Below, piece after piece: positions 17,845 to 25,701 of a DNA stretch of 64,000 nucleotides. The translations under genes and the position numbers were made by a program. Origin of the DNA: Pseudomonadota bacterium. Lineage in GTDB: Bacteria; Pseudomonadota; Alphaproteobacteria; Dongiales; Dongiaceae. Position 1 is the first letter of the stretch; every line of letters begins with the position of its first letter. The notes beneath the pieces are model-generated. The model was not told the origin of the DNA and did not search any database. It worked only from the letters and a program-made list of their open reading frames with translations. Location: NCBI GenBank assembly GCA_021792365.1, contig JAJYUT010000001.1, forward strand, positions 248,001 to 312,000, in the 5' to 3' direction.

Positions 17845-19083
17845 ATGCGCATGATCTGGATTTTATCCCCCCGTTTTGCGGTTCTTTCGCTCGTCGTTCT
17901 TCTTGCGGGCTGTAGTTCTCTTCTGCGCGACCCAGCGCCATCTGCTCGGATTGCAGACGCAAAGATCGGCACCTTCAGTTCGGTTCGCTATCTGCCGCTG
18001 CAAGACAGCAAGCCGGTCGGGGATGCAATCCGGCAGGCCTTCGTGAACGAAACAACCGAGAACTATGAAACGCTGGCGGATGGAAGCCGGGCCTACAGCT
18101 ACCTGGCCGTCTCCGGTGGCGGATCGGACGGAGCATTCGGCGCCGGACTGCTCAACGGATGGACCGAACACGGCGACCGTCCCCACTTCAAGTTCGTGAC
18201 CGGCGTCAGCACCGGCTCATTGATCGCGCCACTCGCTTTCCTGGGATCTGGGTACGATGCCCAGCTCAAAGAGGCCTATACGACAATCGATGCGGGCCAC
18301 ATCTTCGTCCTGCGCGACATGATCATGCTCCCCTGGGCCGAGGCCCTGGCCGACACCGGTCCGCTGAAGCAGGTCGTGGCAAAATATGTCAGCGAGGACG
18401 TCCTGGACGCGATCGCGGTGGAACATGCCAAGGGCCGCCGGTTGTATGTTGCGACCACCAATCTCGACGAAGAGCAGCCGGTGATCTGGGACATGGGCGC
18501 CATTGCCTCCAGCGACGATCCGGGGCGGCTTGAGTTGTTCCGAAGTGTCTTGGTGGCATCGGCTTCGATCCCGACCTTCTTCCCGCCGGTCCTGATGAAG
18601 GTGGATATCGACGGCAAGGCCTACGATGAAATGCACGTCGATGGCGGCGTGTTCTTCCAAGCCTTCGGCCTCGGCGCTGTCGTCGATCTGCCCGCTGCGA
18701 TCCGGGATGCGCACCCGGACTTCTCAGGCAAACTGGTGCAGCGCCTCTACGTCCTCCGCAATGGACGCATCGATCCCGTGCCGGAGCCTGTCAAGCGCGG
18801 ACTCGGCAGCATTTCGGCCCGCGCAATCGCCACGCTCATCAAGGTGTCCGGAATAAACGACCTTTATCGGCTCTATCTCGGCTCTCTGCAGGACGATGTG
18901 GAGTTTCGCTACATCACGGTTCCGCGTGGCGACACACCGCTGAGCAAGGAGGAGTTCAATCGGGAGGAAATGAACCGGAAGTACGAGATGGGCCGAAAGA
19001 TGGGGGTCGAAGGCATTCCGTGGCAGACGACACCGCCCGGCTATTCCAGGCATGCGGCGCCGACCACCGCTACGTCTGGGTAA
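17845..19083 (+). CDS. Patatin-like phospholipase, predicted lipoprotein
   Basis: A signal with lipobox LLAGC (Cys near residue 23) implies lipid anchoring in the envelope. The patatin fold shows the oxyanion-hole motif GGGSDGAFGAGLL, the nucleophile elbow GVSTG and the catalytic Asp in DGG (EMHVDGGVFF), so the Ser-Asp dyad is intact. It should hydrolyse acyl esters of phospholipids or related lipids, facing the periplasm or outer membrane. ATG 17845 is preferred over TTG 17830 because of the GGAG just upstream. It is the last gene of the cassette. A 207-base gap separates it from the DUF1254 genes. Confidence 0.88.
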   Translation: MRMIWILSPRFAVLSLVVLLAGCSSLLRDPAPSARIADAKIGTFSSVRYLPLQDSKPVGDAIRQAFVNETTENYETLADGSRAYSYLAVSGGGSDGAFGAGLLNGWTEHGDRPHFKFVTGVSTGSLIAPLAFLGSGYDAQLKEAYTTIDAGHIFVLRDMIMLPWAEALADTGPLKQVVAKYVSEDVLDAIAVEHAKGRRLYVATTNLDEEQPVIWDMGAIASSDDPGRLELFRSVLVASASIPTFFPPVLMKVDIDGKAYDEMHVDGGVFFQAFGLGAVVDLPAAIRDAHPDFSGKLVQRLYVLRNGRIDPVPEPVKRGLGSISARAIATLIKVSGINDLYRLYLGSLQDDVEFRYITVPRGDTPLSKEEFNREEMNRKYEMGRKMGVEGIPWQTTPPGYSRHAAPTTATSG

Positions 19084-19290
19084 GTGGATGTAAAGGCTCA
19101 CGCGAGTCGGCCTGCGGAGGACTTGAGGACGGCTGTGATAGGCAGACTTCACATCGGCGCGCAGTAGTGCGCGTGTGCTTGCTTTGCTGATGTCTCTGAT
19201 CTTGGACCGACACTCGCCCAAGAAACGGCCGCTGAAGTCCCACCGCCAAACAGCGCTTATCGACGCGAATAGATATTGGAGGACTAGAAC

Positions 19291-20820
19291 ATGACGAAAA
19301 GATCAATGCGTCTGCGGGCCGCAACCGTTGTTGCATTTCTTCCGCTTCTATTGCTGCCGGCTTCAATTCAGGCGCAGGACGCAAAGCCGAAATACTCCGC
19401 CAACGTACCGCCGTCAATCCAGACACCCGACATTGTCGAGACGCGCATCGGCACACTTCGATTCTTCGACGGGCTGCCCGATGACGAAACTGTCAAGAAA
19501 GTCTACGACAATCTCGATTTCGGACGCGGCGTCGAGGCATTCCTTACCGGCATGCCCGCTGCCTCGCTCTATGGCGTATGCGAAGGCATGAGCGAGGTTG
19601 GCGTCAAGAGAAACAGGGAAATCGGCATCACCGAAGACCTGATGGATGCGCGCTCGCTGTTCCTTACGCCGAACTCCACGACCGTCTACGTCATCATGTG
19701 CCTCGACCTCAACGAGGGGCCGATGGTGCTCGATGTGCCGACGGGCGTGTTGGGACCGATCCAGGATGCCTATTTCCGCTTCGTCTCCGACGTCGGCCTG
19801 ACCGGCCCCGACCAGGGCAAGGGCGGCAAGTACCTTTTGGTGCCTCCCGGCTATGCCGGTGCGCTTCCGAAGGACGGCTATTTCATCACGCATACCAGGA
19901 CGAACAACCATGTCGCGTTCTATCGGGCGTTCGTACAGAACGGCGACATCGCCAGCGCCGTCAGGAACGTGAAGGACAATGCCCGGATGTATTCCCTTGC
20001 GGAGGCCGCAACGCCGCCCGAGCAGAAGTTCGTCAACATCTCGGGCGTGCAGTTCAACACAATCCACGCCAACGACTTTCATTTCTACGAGGAACTCGAC
20101 GCCGCGGTGCAAGCCGAGCCGGCCGACTTCGTCGATGCAGAAACTGTCGGGCTCTTTGCTTCAATCGGCATCAAGAAGGGCAAGCCTTTTGCGCCCGACG
20201 CGCGGATGAAGGCGATCCTGGTCGATGCCGTCGCGGTCGCGAATGCGACGGCGCGCGCCATCGTGTTCGCCTCGCGCAACGAGGCCACGAAGTTCTATCC
20301 GGACCGCCAGTGGTTCTCGGTCTTCGCCGGTGTAAGCCACGAGTTCGCCCACGGCGCCGAGCGTGTGCTCGATGCGCGCACGCTGTTCCACTATTACGCC
20401 ACCGGCGTCACGCCGGCGATGGCTGTCGCCAAGCCCGGCACCGGATCGGCCTATGCCATCGCGGCACGCGACTCCCAGGGCCGGTACCTCGACGGCGGCA
20501 AGACCTACAGGATTACGCTGCCCGCCCCGATTCCGGCCGGAAACTTCTGGTCCTTCACTGTCTATGACGGGCAAACACGATCGATGCTGGAAACTGACCA
20601 GAAGCTCGCCGGGCTCGACAGCACACTGCCCGCCGTGAAGGCCAATGCGGATGGCTCGGTGACAGTCTGGTTCGGTCCAAAAGCGCCGGCCGGGCAGGAA
20701 GGCAACTGGGTGCAGACGACGCCCGGCAAAGGCTGGAACTCGCTGCTGCGGCTCTACGCGCCGCTCGAGCCCTGGTTCGACAGGAGCTGGAAGCCAGATG
20801 ATTTCGAACTGGTCGAATAG
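19291..20820 (+). CDS. Exported DUF1254/DUF1214 domain protein, first paralogue
   Basis: The 509-residue product has a signal peptide ending SIQAQ. It has an N-terminal DUF1254 half (IGTLRFFDGLPDDETVKKVY, LTPNSTTVYVIMCLDL, GKGGKYLLVPPGY) and a C-terminal DUF1214 half (YRITLPAPIPAGNFWSFTVY, then WFGPKAP and LRLYAPLEPWFDRSWKPDD). These are periplasmic proteins whose biochemical role is not established. Length and domain order are standard. GGAGG precedes the ATG. The next gene is a close paralogue 33 bases on, so both are probably cotranscribed. Confidence 0.9.
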   Translation: MTKRSMRLRAATVVAFLPLLLLPASIQAQDAKPKYSANVPPSIQTPDIVETRIGTLRFFDGLPDDETVKKVYDNLDFGRGVEAFLTGMPAASLYGVCEGMSEVGVKRNREIGITEDLMDARSLFLTPNSTTVYVIMCLDLNEGPMVLDVPTGVLGPIQDAYFRFVSDVGLTGPDQGKGGKYLLVPPGYAGALPKDGYFITHTRTNNHVAFYRAFVQNGDIASAVRNVKDNARMYSLAEAATPPEQKFVNISGVQFNTIHANDFHFYEELDAAVQAEPADFVDAETVGLFASIGIKKGKPFAPDARMKAILVDAVAVANATARAIVFASRNEATKFYPDRQWFSVFAGVSHEFAHGAERVLDARTLFHYYATGVTPAMAVAKPGTGSAYAIAARDSQGRYLDGGKTYRITLPAPIPAGNFWSFTVYDGQTRSMLETDQKLAGLDSTLPAVKANADGSVTVWFGPKAPAGQEGNWVQTTPGKGWNSLLRLYAPLEPWFDRSWKPDDFELVE

Positions 20821-20853
20821 TACAGCGCTTCGCTGGGTTGAAGGAGAAGCACC

Positions 20854-22365
20854 ATGAATCTACAGGCACTGCTGCGCGCCGGTATGTCGATGATGTTGGT
20901 TCTCGGTGCCGCTGGCTCGGCAATGGCCCAGGCCAAGCCGAGGATGGCGACCGACATTCCGCCCGAGATTACGACGCCCGATACAGTCGAGACTCGCCTC
21001 GGCACACTGAAATTCTTCGACGGCCTGCCTGACAAGGCGACCGTCGCCAAGATGTACGACAATCTCGATTTCATGCGTGGCGTCGAGGTCTTCCTCAACA
21101 CCATGCCCGGCGCGTCGCTCTACGCGATGCGCGAAGGGCTGCGCAGCGTCGGTGTAGACAACCAGACCGTTGCCGTATTCGAAACGCTGGCTGACTCCAA
21201 GTCGCTGTTCCTGACGCCGAATACCGAAACCGTCTATCTTTTCGGCTGGCTGGACCTCAAGGACGGGCCCATTGTGGTCGAGACGCCGCCGAACATTCTG
21301 GCGTTCGTCGACGATTTCTGGTTCCGGCATGTGACCGACATGGGCAATGCCGGCCCCGATCGCGGCAAAGGGGGAAAGTTCCTGTTCGTGCCGCCCGGTT
21401 TCGCCGGACCCATACCGGAGGGCTATTTCGTCGCGCGGCCTCGGACGTTCGGCAACTGGCTGTTCGCACGCGGGTTCCTGGTCAATGGCGACCCGAAACC
21501 GGCCGTGGAGAGCTTCAAGAAATCATGGCGGCAATATCCGCTGGCGAAGGCAGGCCACCCGCCTGAAACGAAGTTCGTCAACGTATCAGGCAAGGCATTC
21601 AACACCATCCACGCCAACAACTTCAAGTTCTACGAGGAAATCGCGCATCTTGTCGCGGAGGAGCCGACCGAGGCGCTGGATCAGGAGACGCTCGGGCTGC
21701 TCGCTTCGATCGGGATCGAGAAGGGTAAGCCCTTCGCCCCTGACGAAAGGATGAAGGCGATCCTGACCGAAGCAGCGGCCGTCGGCAACGCCACCGCTCG
21801 CTCGATTCTCTTCGACAATCGAGACAAGAACTTCCTTCTTTATCCCGGCAGCCACTGGGAAGTCGGCTTTCTTGGGGGCAGCAGCGAGTTCCTCATCAAT
21901 GGCGCCCGCTATCTCGATGCGCGCACCCGCTTCATGTACTACGCCACTGGCATCACGCCTGCGATGGCGGCCAAGATGGTTGGTGCTGGTTCGCAATACG
22001 CCGTCAACTTTCGCGATTCAAAGGGCGAATACCTCGACGGCGCCAGGACCTATCGCCTCCGCATACCGCCTAATCCGCCGGTGAAGAACTTCTGGTCGTT
22101 CGTCGTCTACGACGGTCAGACTCGTTCCGAACTGCAGACCGACCAGCAATATCCGAGCATCAGCAGCCAGAAGGCCGATCTACAGATCAATTCGGATGGC
22201 TCCGTGGATGTGTTTTTCGGCCCGCGGCCACCCGCCGGCAAAGAGAGCAACTGGATCCAGACAATGCCGGGCAAGAGCTGGAACACGATCCTGCGACTCT
22301 ACGGACCTCTGGAACCCTGGTTCGCCAGGACCTGGCGGCCCGGTGATATCGATCAGATAGATTGA
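20854..22365 (+). CDS. Exported DUF1254/DUF1214 domain protein, second paralogue
   Basis: It has a signal peptide (LVLGAAGSAMAQ) and the same two domains as the gene before it, with parallel motifs LGTLKFFDGLPDKATVAKMY, LTPNTETVYLFGWLDLKDGP, GKGGKFLFVPPGF and FWSFVVYDGQTR, ending PWFARTWRPGDI. The two proteins are similar along their full length but diverged, so the duplication is not recent. AAGGAG lies upstream of the ATG. A small hairpin follows the stop. Paired DUF1254 proteins might form a heteromeric complex, but no evidence is visible. Confidence 0.9.
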   Translation: MNLQALLRAGMSMMLVLGAAGSAMAQAKPRMATDIPPEITTPDTVETRLGTLKFFDGLPDKATVAKMYDNLDFMRGVEVFLNTMPGASLYAMREGLRSVGVDNQTVAVFETLADSKSLFLTPNTETVYLFGWLDLKDGPIVVETPPNILAFVDDFWFRHVTDMGNAGPDRGKGGKFLFVPPGFAGPIPEGYFVARPRTFGNWLFARGFLVNGDPKPAVESFKKSWRQYPLAKAGHPPETKFVNVSGKAFNTIHANNFKFYEEIAHLVAEEPTEALDQETLGLLASIGIEKGKPFAPDERMKAILTEAAAVGNATARSILFDNRDKNFLLYPGSHWEVGFLGGSSEFLINGARYLDARTRFMYYATGITPAMAAKMVGAGSQYAVNFRDSKGEYLDGARTYRLRIPPNPPVKNFWSFVVYDGQTRSELQTDQQYPSISSQKADLQINSDGSVDVFFGPRPPAGKESNWIQTMPGKSWNTILRLYGPLEPWFARTWRPGDIDQID

Positions 22366-22375
22366 GTCGCTTCAT

Positions 22376-22395
22376 ATCGGCTCTGGCCGATCTTT
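22376..22395 (+). terminator. Weak hairpin after the DUF1254 pair
   Basis: ATCGGC and GCCGAT form a 6-bp stem with loop TCTG, followed by CTTTC. It lies ten bases after the stop codon, the right place for a terminator, but stem and T tract are short. Confidence 0.35.
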
Positions 22396-22830
22396 CGCGG
22401 GCGCCCAGGATCGAGGGCGGCTAACCGAACGTCCGCAACCGGTCAAACTCAGCCTTAGCGACGTCGCCGCGGTATGTCTGCTCTTCCGCGAGGAGGAGAC
22501 ATCCGCTGCCGCGGCGGACGTGTCCCCATGATTAGCCGACGTCACCTCTGGCACGGTCAGATCGACGCAGTTTGCGTATCTTGGAAGGCCTCGTACTGCG
22601 ATGACAGATATGGGTGGCGTATGGGTAGGCAGGTCACCCCTTGGCCTGGTCCTTCCCAGAATTGTAGAAGCAGTCCGAACGATGGTCCGCGGACTTCTAT
22701 ACCGCTCGCTTGCATGGCGCTCGGCGGCTGTGTCAATGCGTTGATAGCGGCGGAATAGCGCCCAACGACCGAATTTCTACACATTTCAAGAGGCGCGCCC
22801 ATCAACCGCAAGCAGGCTGCCGCCGGGCCG
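22396..22830. other. Gene-free stretch after the DUF1254 pair
   Basis: About 435 bases with no gene I can support. Short open frames exist on both strands but lack ribosome binding sites, start positions and family resemblance. No tRNA, repeat array or insertion-sequence end is visible. Confidence 0.5.
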
Positions 22831-23001
22831 CTACAGGCCGCCGCCGTCGGGCATCTCGGGGCGATGCACGCACTCGCCGCGCGCCTGTTGTTCCGCTGTC
22901 GCTTGCGTGCAGTCGGGATGCATTTGGTGGGTCCTGCCTCGGTCCGTCGAACAACCGGAAGCGACGGCGGCCAGGAGAATCAGAAGCGCGGCGGATCTCA
23001 T
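22831..23001 (-). CDS. Small lipoprotein (56 aa)
   Basis: From ATG 23001 the frame reads MRSAALLILLAAVASGCSTD, a lipoprotein signal with Cys at residue 17. A short polar tail with two more Cys follows (HPDCTQATAEQQARGECVHR). A GAAAGG lies ten bases upstream of the ATG. The 39-residue mature peptide would be anchored in the envelope. Its function is unknown. Tiny lipoproteins of this kind are often missed, and a longer frame that begins at 23160 does not look coding. It has no close cotranscribed neighbour. Confidence 0.6.
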   Translation of the reverse strand: MRSAALLILLAAVASGCSTDRGRTHQMHPDCTQATAEQQARGECVHRPEMPDGGGL

Positions 23002-23140
23002 CGGATGTGCACCTTTCGTCCATTCTGGAGGATTGAACAAGCCAAGGCCGATTGCATTGCAATTGCGCGAATCGCGCCCGCCCCAACCGCCCGCCGCCAA
23101 ACACCCGCCGCGCGCCGGCGGCTGGCCGATCCGATGCCGG

Positions 23141-23662
23141 TCAATGTTGGGCGTAGCCACGCAGGTGGCTGTAGGTCCGGATCTGCTGGGGCGTCAGCAC
23201 CTCAATCATGGCGAGGTGGTAGCGCAAATGCGCCGCGCGCAACTCTCCCTCGATGCCGCCGGCCGACAACGCCGCCGCCGCGACCGATTGTGGCGTCGCA
23301 CGCTTCTCCGCGAACAGGCGGTCCAGCGCGCGCTCGGCCTCGATCAGCCGCTCCCCGAGCGCGCTGGTCTCCTGCTGCATCGCCTCGAACAGGTCGCGCG
23401 TGCGCCGCTCCTGGTCGGCGGTCAGGCTGAGGTCGCGCGCCAGCTCGAGCACGTGCCGCGGGCCGGGATAGCCGTTCAGCTCCGCCGCCAGCGCCAGGCC
23501 CATGCCGCGGCCGGCCTTTAGATCCGCGATCTGCTCCGGCGAGAGGGCCTTGATCTCCCGAGCCTCGAGACCGGCATAGGGCGCATGCGGCCCGTGATGC
23601 GTGGTATCGGCCGCTGCCGGCACTGCGACCACCAAGGCAAGCAATGCGAAGCGCTTCATCAT
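23141..23662 (-). CDS. Spy/CpxP-like periplasmic protein
   Basis: A signal peptide (RFALLALVVAVPAAADT) precedes an all-helical domain. It contains LSPEQIADLKAGRGMGLALA, LSLTADQERRTRDLFEAM and YHLAMIEVLTPQQIRTYSHL. Repeated L(S/T)xxQ elements and long amphipathic helices are typical of the CpxP/Spy/CnrX family, which binds unfolded proteins or metals in the periplasm. His residues near the N-terminus (THHGPHAPY) could bind metal. The gene directly follows the PPOX-family gene, five bases away on the same strand, so they are likely cotranscribed. Two adjacent ATGs make the exact start uncertain by one codon. Confidence 0.75.
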   Translation of the reverse strand: MMKRFALLALVVAVPAAADTTHHGPHAPYAGLEAREIKALSPEQIADLKAGRGMGLALAAELNGYPGPRHVLELARDLSLTADQERRTRDLFEAMQQETSALGERLIEAERALDRLFAEKRATPQSVAAAALSAGGIEGELRAAHLRYHLAMIEVLTPQQIRTYSHLRGYAQH

Positions 23663-23667
23663 GCACC

Positions 23668-24306
23668 TCAATAGAGCTGTGTCCTGTAGTCCTCCTCGAG
23701 CGCCACGTCGCAGGCGGCGACCTCCTCCTCGCGCGGCGGGGCCTCGGCGGCGGTCTGCTCCAGGATGATCCGCGCGAGCGTGGGCATCACGCTGCGGTCC
23801 ACGATCGCGTCCGGCTGCCACAGGCGCGCGCGGCGGAACGCCTTGGCGCAATGGAAGAATGCCTCCTCCACAGCGACACGGATGACGACCTTCGGCTGCT
23901 TGCGGTCGACGGTGGCGCGCTCCAGGATCGCGGGATCGGCGGTGATCGTCGCCTTGCCGTTGACCCGCAGCGTGTCCTCGAATCCCGGGATCATGAAGAT
24001 CAGGCCGATGTTCGGATTGGCGAGGATGTTCTCCATCGTGTCCAGCCGGTTGTTGCCCGGGCGGTCGGGAACCGCGAGCGATCGATCGTCCAGGACCTGC
24101 ACGAAGCCCGGCCTGTCGCCGCGCGGCGAAACATCCGCGCGGCCGCCGGCACCCGCGGTGGCGATGCACAGGAATGGCGAGCGGGCGATGTAGTCGCGCG
24201 CATGGCGGTCCAGCCTCGGCAGCGACTTCCTTGCCGCCAAGCCATCTGCATGGCCGTAGAGCTGCCGCAATGCCGCCGCACTGGCGATCCGATACCGATC
24301 CGACAT
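23668..24306 (-). CDS. PPOX-class FMN-binding protein (pyridoxamine 5'-phosphate oxidase family)
   Basis: The 212-residue protein shows a split-barrel flavin fold: DYIARSPFLCIATAGAGGRA, DVSPRGDRPGFVQVLDDRSL, GNNRLDTMENILANPNIGLI and FEDTLRVNGKATITAD, then VAVEEAFFHCAKAFRRARLW. This layout belongs to the subgroup of uncharacterised PPOX proteins rather than PdxH. It probably binds FMN or F420 and reduces an unknown substrate in the cytoplasm. A much longer open frame in the same phase runs back across the MFS gene and is an antisense artefact, so the start at 24306 (MSDRYRIASAAAL) is chosen. Confidence 0.85.
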   Translation of the reverse strand: MSDRYRIASAAALRQLYGHADGLAARKSLPRLDRHARDYIARSPFLCIATAGAGGRADVSPRGDRPGFVQVLDDRSLAVPDRPGNNRLDTMENILANPNIGLIFMIPGFEDTLRVNGKATITADPAILERATVDRKQPKVVIRVAVEEAFFHCAKAFRRARLWQPDAIVDRSVMPTLARIILEQTAAEAPPREEEVAACDVALEEDYRTQLY

Positions 24307-24483
24307 CCTGGCCGCTTCCCCTCGATTGCAACCTGGTCGCAACATAGATCGCGGCCCTCTGCCGCCGCAAGATGCGCCCCGCCATTGGGGAGACCTCCGC
24401 ATTTTGCAGGGGTCCATGCACCCCGCATGGTTTGACAGCCGCCATGCATCATGCGAAGGGGACCGCCCTGTAAGGAAAGAACC

Positions 24484-25701
24484 GTGTCTCACGCCGAGGA
24501 AGTCTCCGGCCATCGGGCCAGTTTCGAGTTCATCGCCCTGATGGCGGTGATGACGTCGATCATCGCCTTCTCGATCGACGCCATGCTGCCGGCGCTGCCC
24601 CAGATCGGACGGGAGCTCGGTGTCGCTGACGAGAATGACCGGCAACTGGTCGTCATCGTGCTGTTCATCGGCCTCGCCCTGGCGCAGATCGTCTATGGCC
24701 CGATCTCGGACACGCTGGGGCGCAAGCCCGCCGCCTATATCGGCTTCGCGATCTTCATCGCCGGCAGCGTGCTGTGCGTCTTCGCCTGGTCGTTCGAGGT
24801 CATGCTGACCGGGCGCTTCCTGCAGGGCGTCGGCGCAGCGGGGCCGCGCATCGTCTCGCTGGCCCTGGTGCGCGATCTCTATTCGGGCCGGTCGATGGCG
24901 CGCATCATGTCCATGGTGATGGGCGTCTTCATCATCGTGCCGGTGATCGCTCCGTCCGTGGGGCAGGGCCTGCTGTTCATCGGGGATTGGCGCCTCATCT
25001 TCGTAGCGCTGCTCGCCGAAGGGATCATCGGCCTCGCCTGGTTCGCTTGGCGCCAGCCGGAAACGCTGCCCGCGGATCGCCGCGCCGCCTTCTCGCTCAA
25101 GCGGATCTTCTCCGCTTTTGGCGAGGCGTCCAGCAATCCGGTGACCTTGGGCTACACGGTCGCGGCGGGCCTGGTGTTCGGCGCGTTCGTCGGCTATCTC
25201 GCCTCCACCCAGCAGATCCTCGGCGAGTTGTACGGACTCGGCGCGCAGTTTCCGCTCTATTTCGGCGCCAATGCCCTCGCGTTCGGCGCCGCCTCGATGC
25301 TGAACGCGCGGCTGGTCATGAAGCTCGGGATGCGGCGCCTGGCGGGCGGCGGACTTGCCGCGACCAGCGCCCTTTCGCTCGCCTTCTTCATTGCCGTCCT
25401 GCTGCTGCCGGAGCATCCGCCGCTCTGGTCGCTGATGGGCTATCTGCTGCTCACCTTCTTCTTCGTCGGCGTGCTGTTCGGCAATTTCAACGCGCTGGCG
25501 ATGGAGCCGATGGGACATATCGCCGGCACGGCCGCCGCGGTGGTCGGGTCGCTCGCGACCGTCATTTCGTCAGTGCTGGGCTGGGCCCTGGGCCAAGCCT
25601 ATGACGGGACGGTGCAGCCGATGATCGCCGGATTCGCCGCGCTCACTGTGCTGGCCGGGGTCGCGATGTATCTGGCGGAGCGCTATCGCCGCCATCCCTA
25701 G
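24484..25701 (+). CDS. Bcr/CflA-type MFS drug exporter
   Basis: The 405-residue protein has twelve membrane segments. The first carries SIDAMLPALPQIGRELG, typical of the DHA1 Bcr/CflA group. The loop 2-3 motif YGPISDTLGRKPAAY and RFLQGVGAAGPRIVSLALVRD in helix 4-5 support this. Such pumps use the proton gradient to expel drugs such as bicyclomycin or chloramphenicol, and sometimes export cysteine. GTG 24484 is chosen because AAGGAA lies six bases before it. Its last 59 bases overlap the 3' end of the convergent CDF gene, so expression of the two may interfere. Confidence 0.92.
   Translation: MSHAEEVSGHRASFEFIALMAVMTSIIAFSIDAMLPALPQIGRELGVADENDRQLVVIVLFIGLALAQIVYGPISDTLGRKPAAYIGFAIFIAGSVLCVFAWSFEVMLTGRFLQGVGAAGPRIVSLALVRDLYSGRSMARIMSMVMGVFIIVPVIAPSVGQGLLFIGDWRLIFVALLAEGIIGLAWFAWRQPETLPADRRAAFSLKRIFSAFGEASSNPVTLGYTVAAGLVFGAFVGYLASTQQILGELYGLGAQFPLYFGANALAFGAASMLNARLVMKLGMRRLAGGGLAATSALSLAFFIAVLLLPEHPPLWSLMGYLLLTFFFVGVLFGNFNALAMEPMGHIAGTAAAVVGSLATVISSVLGWALGQAYDGTVQPMIAGFAALTVLAGVAMYLAERYRRHP

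Noticed and set aside
24408-24428. GGGGT/ACCCC inverted repeat before the MFS gene as an operator
   Set aside because: The arms are only five bases with mismatched flanks. It is too weak to separate from chance.
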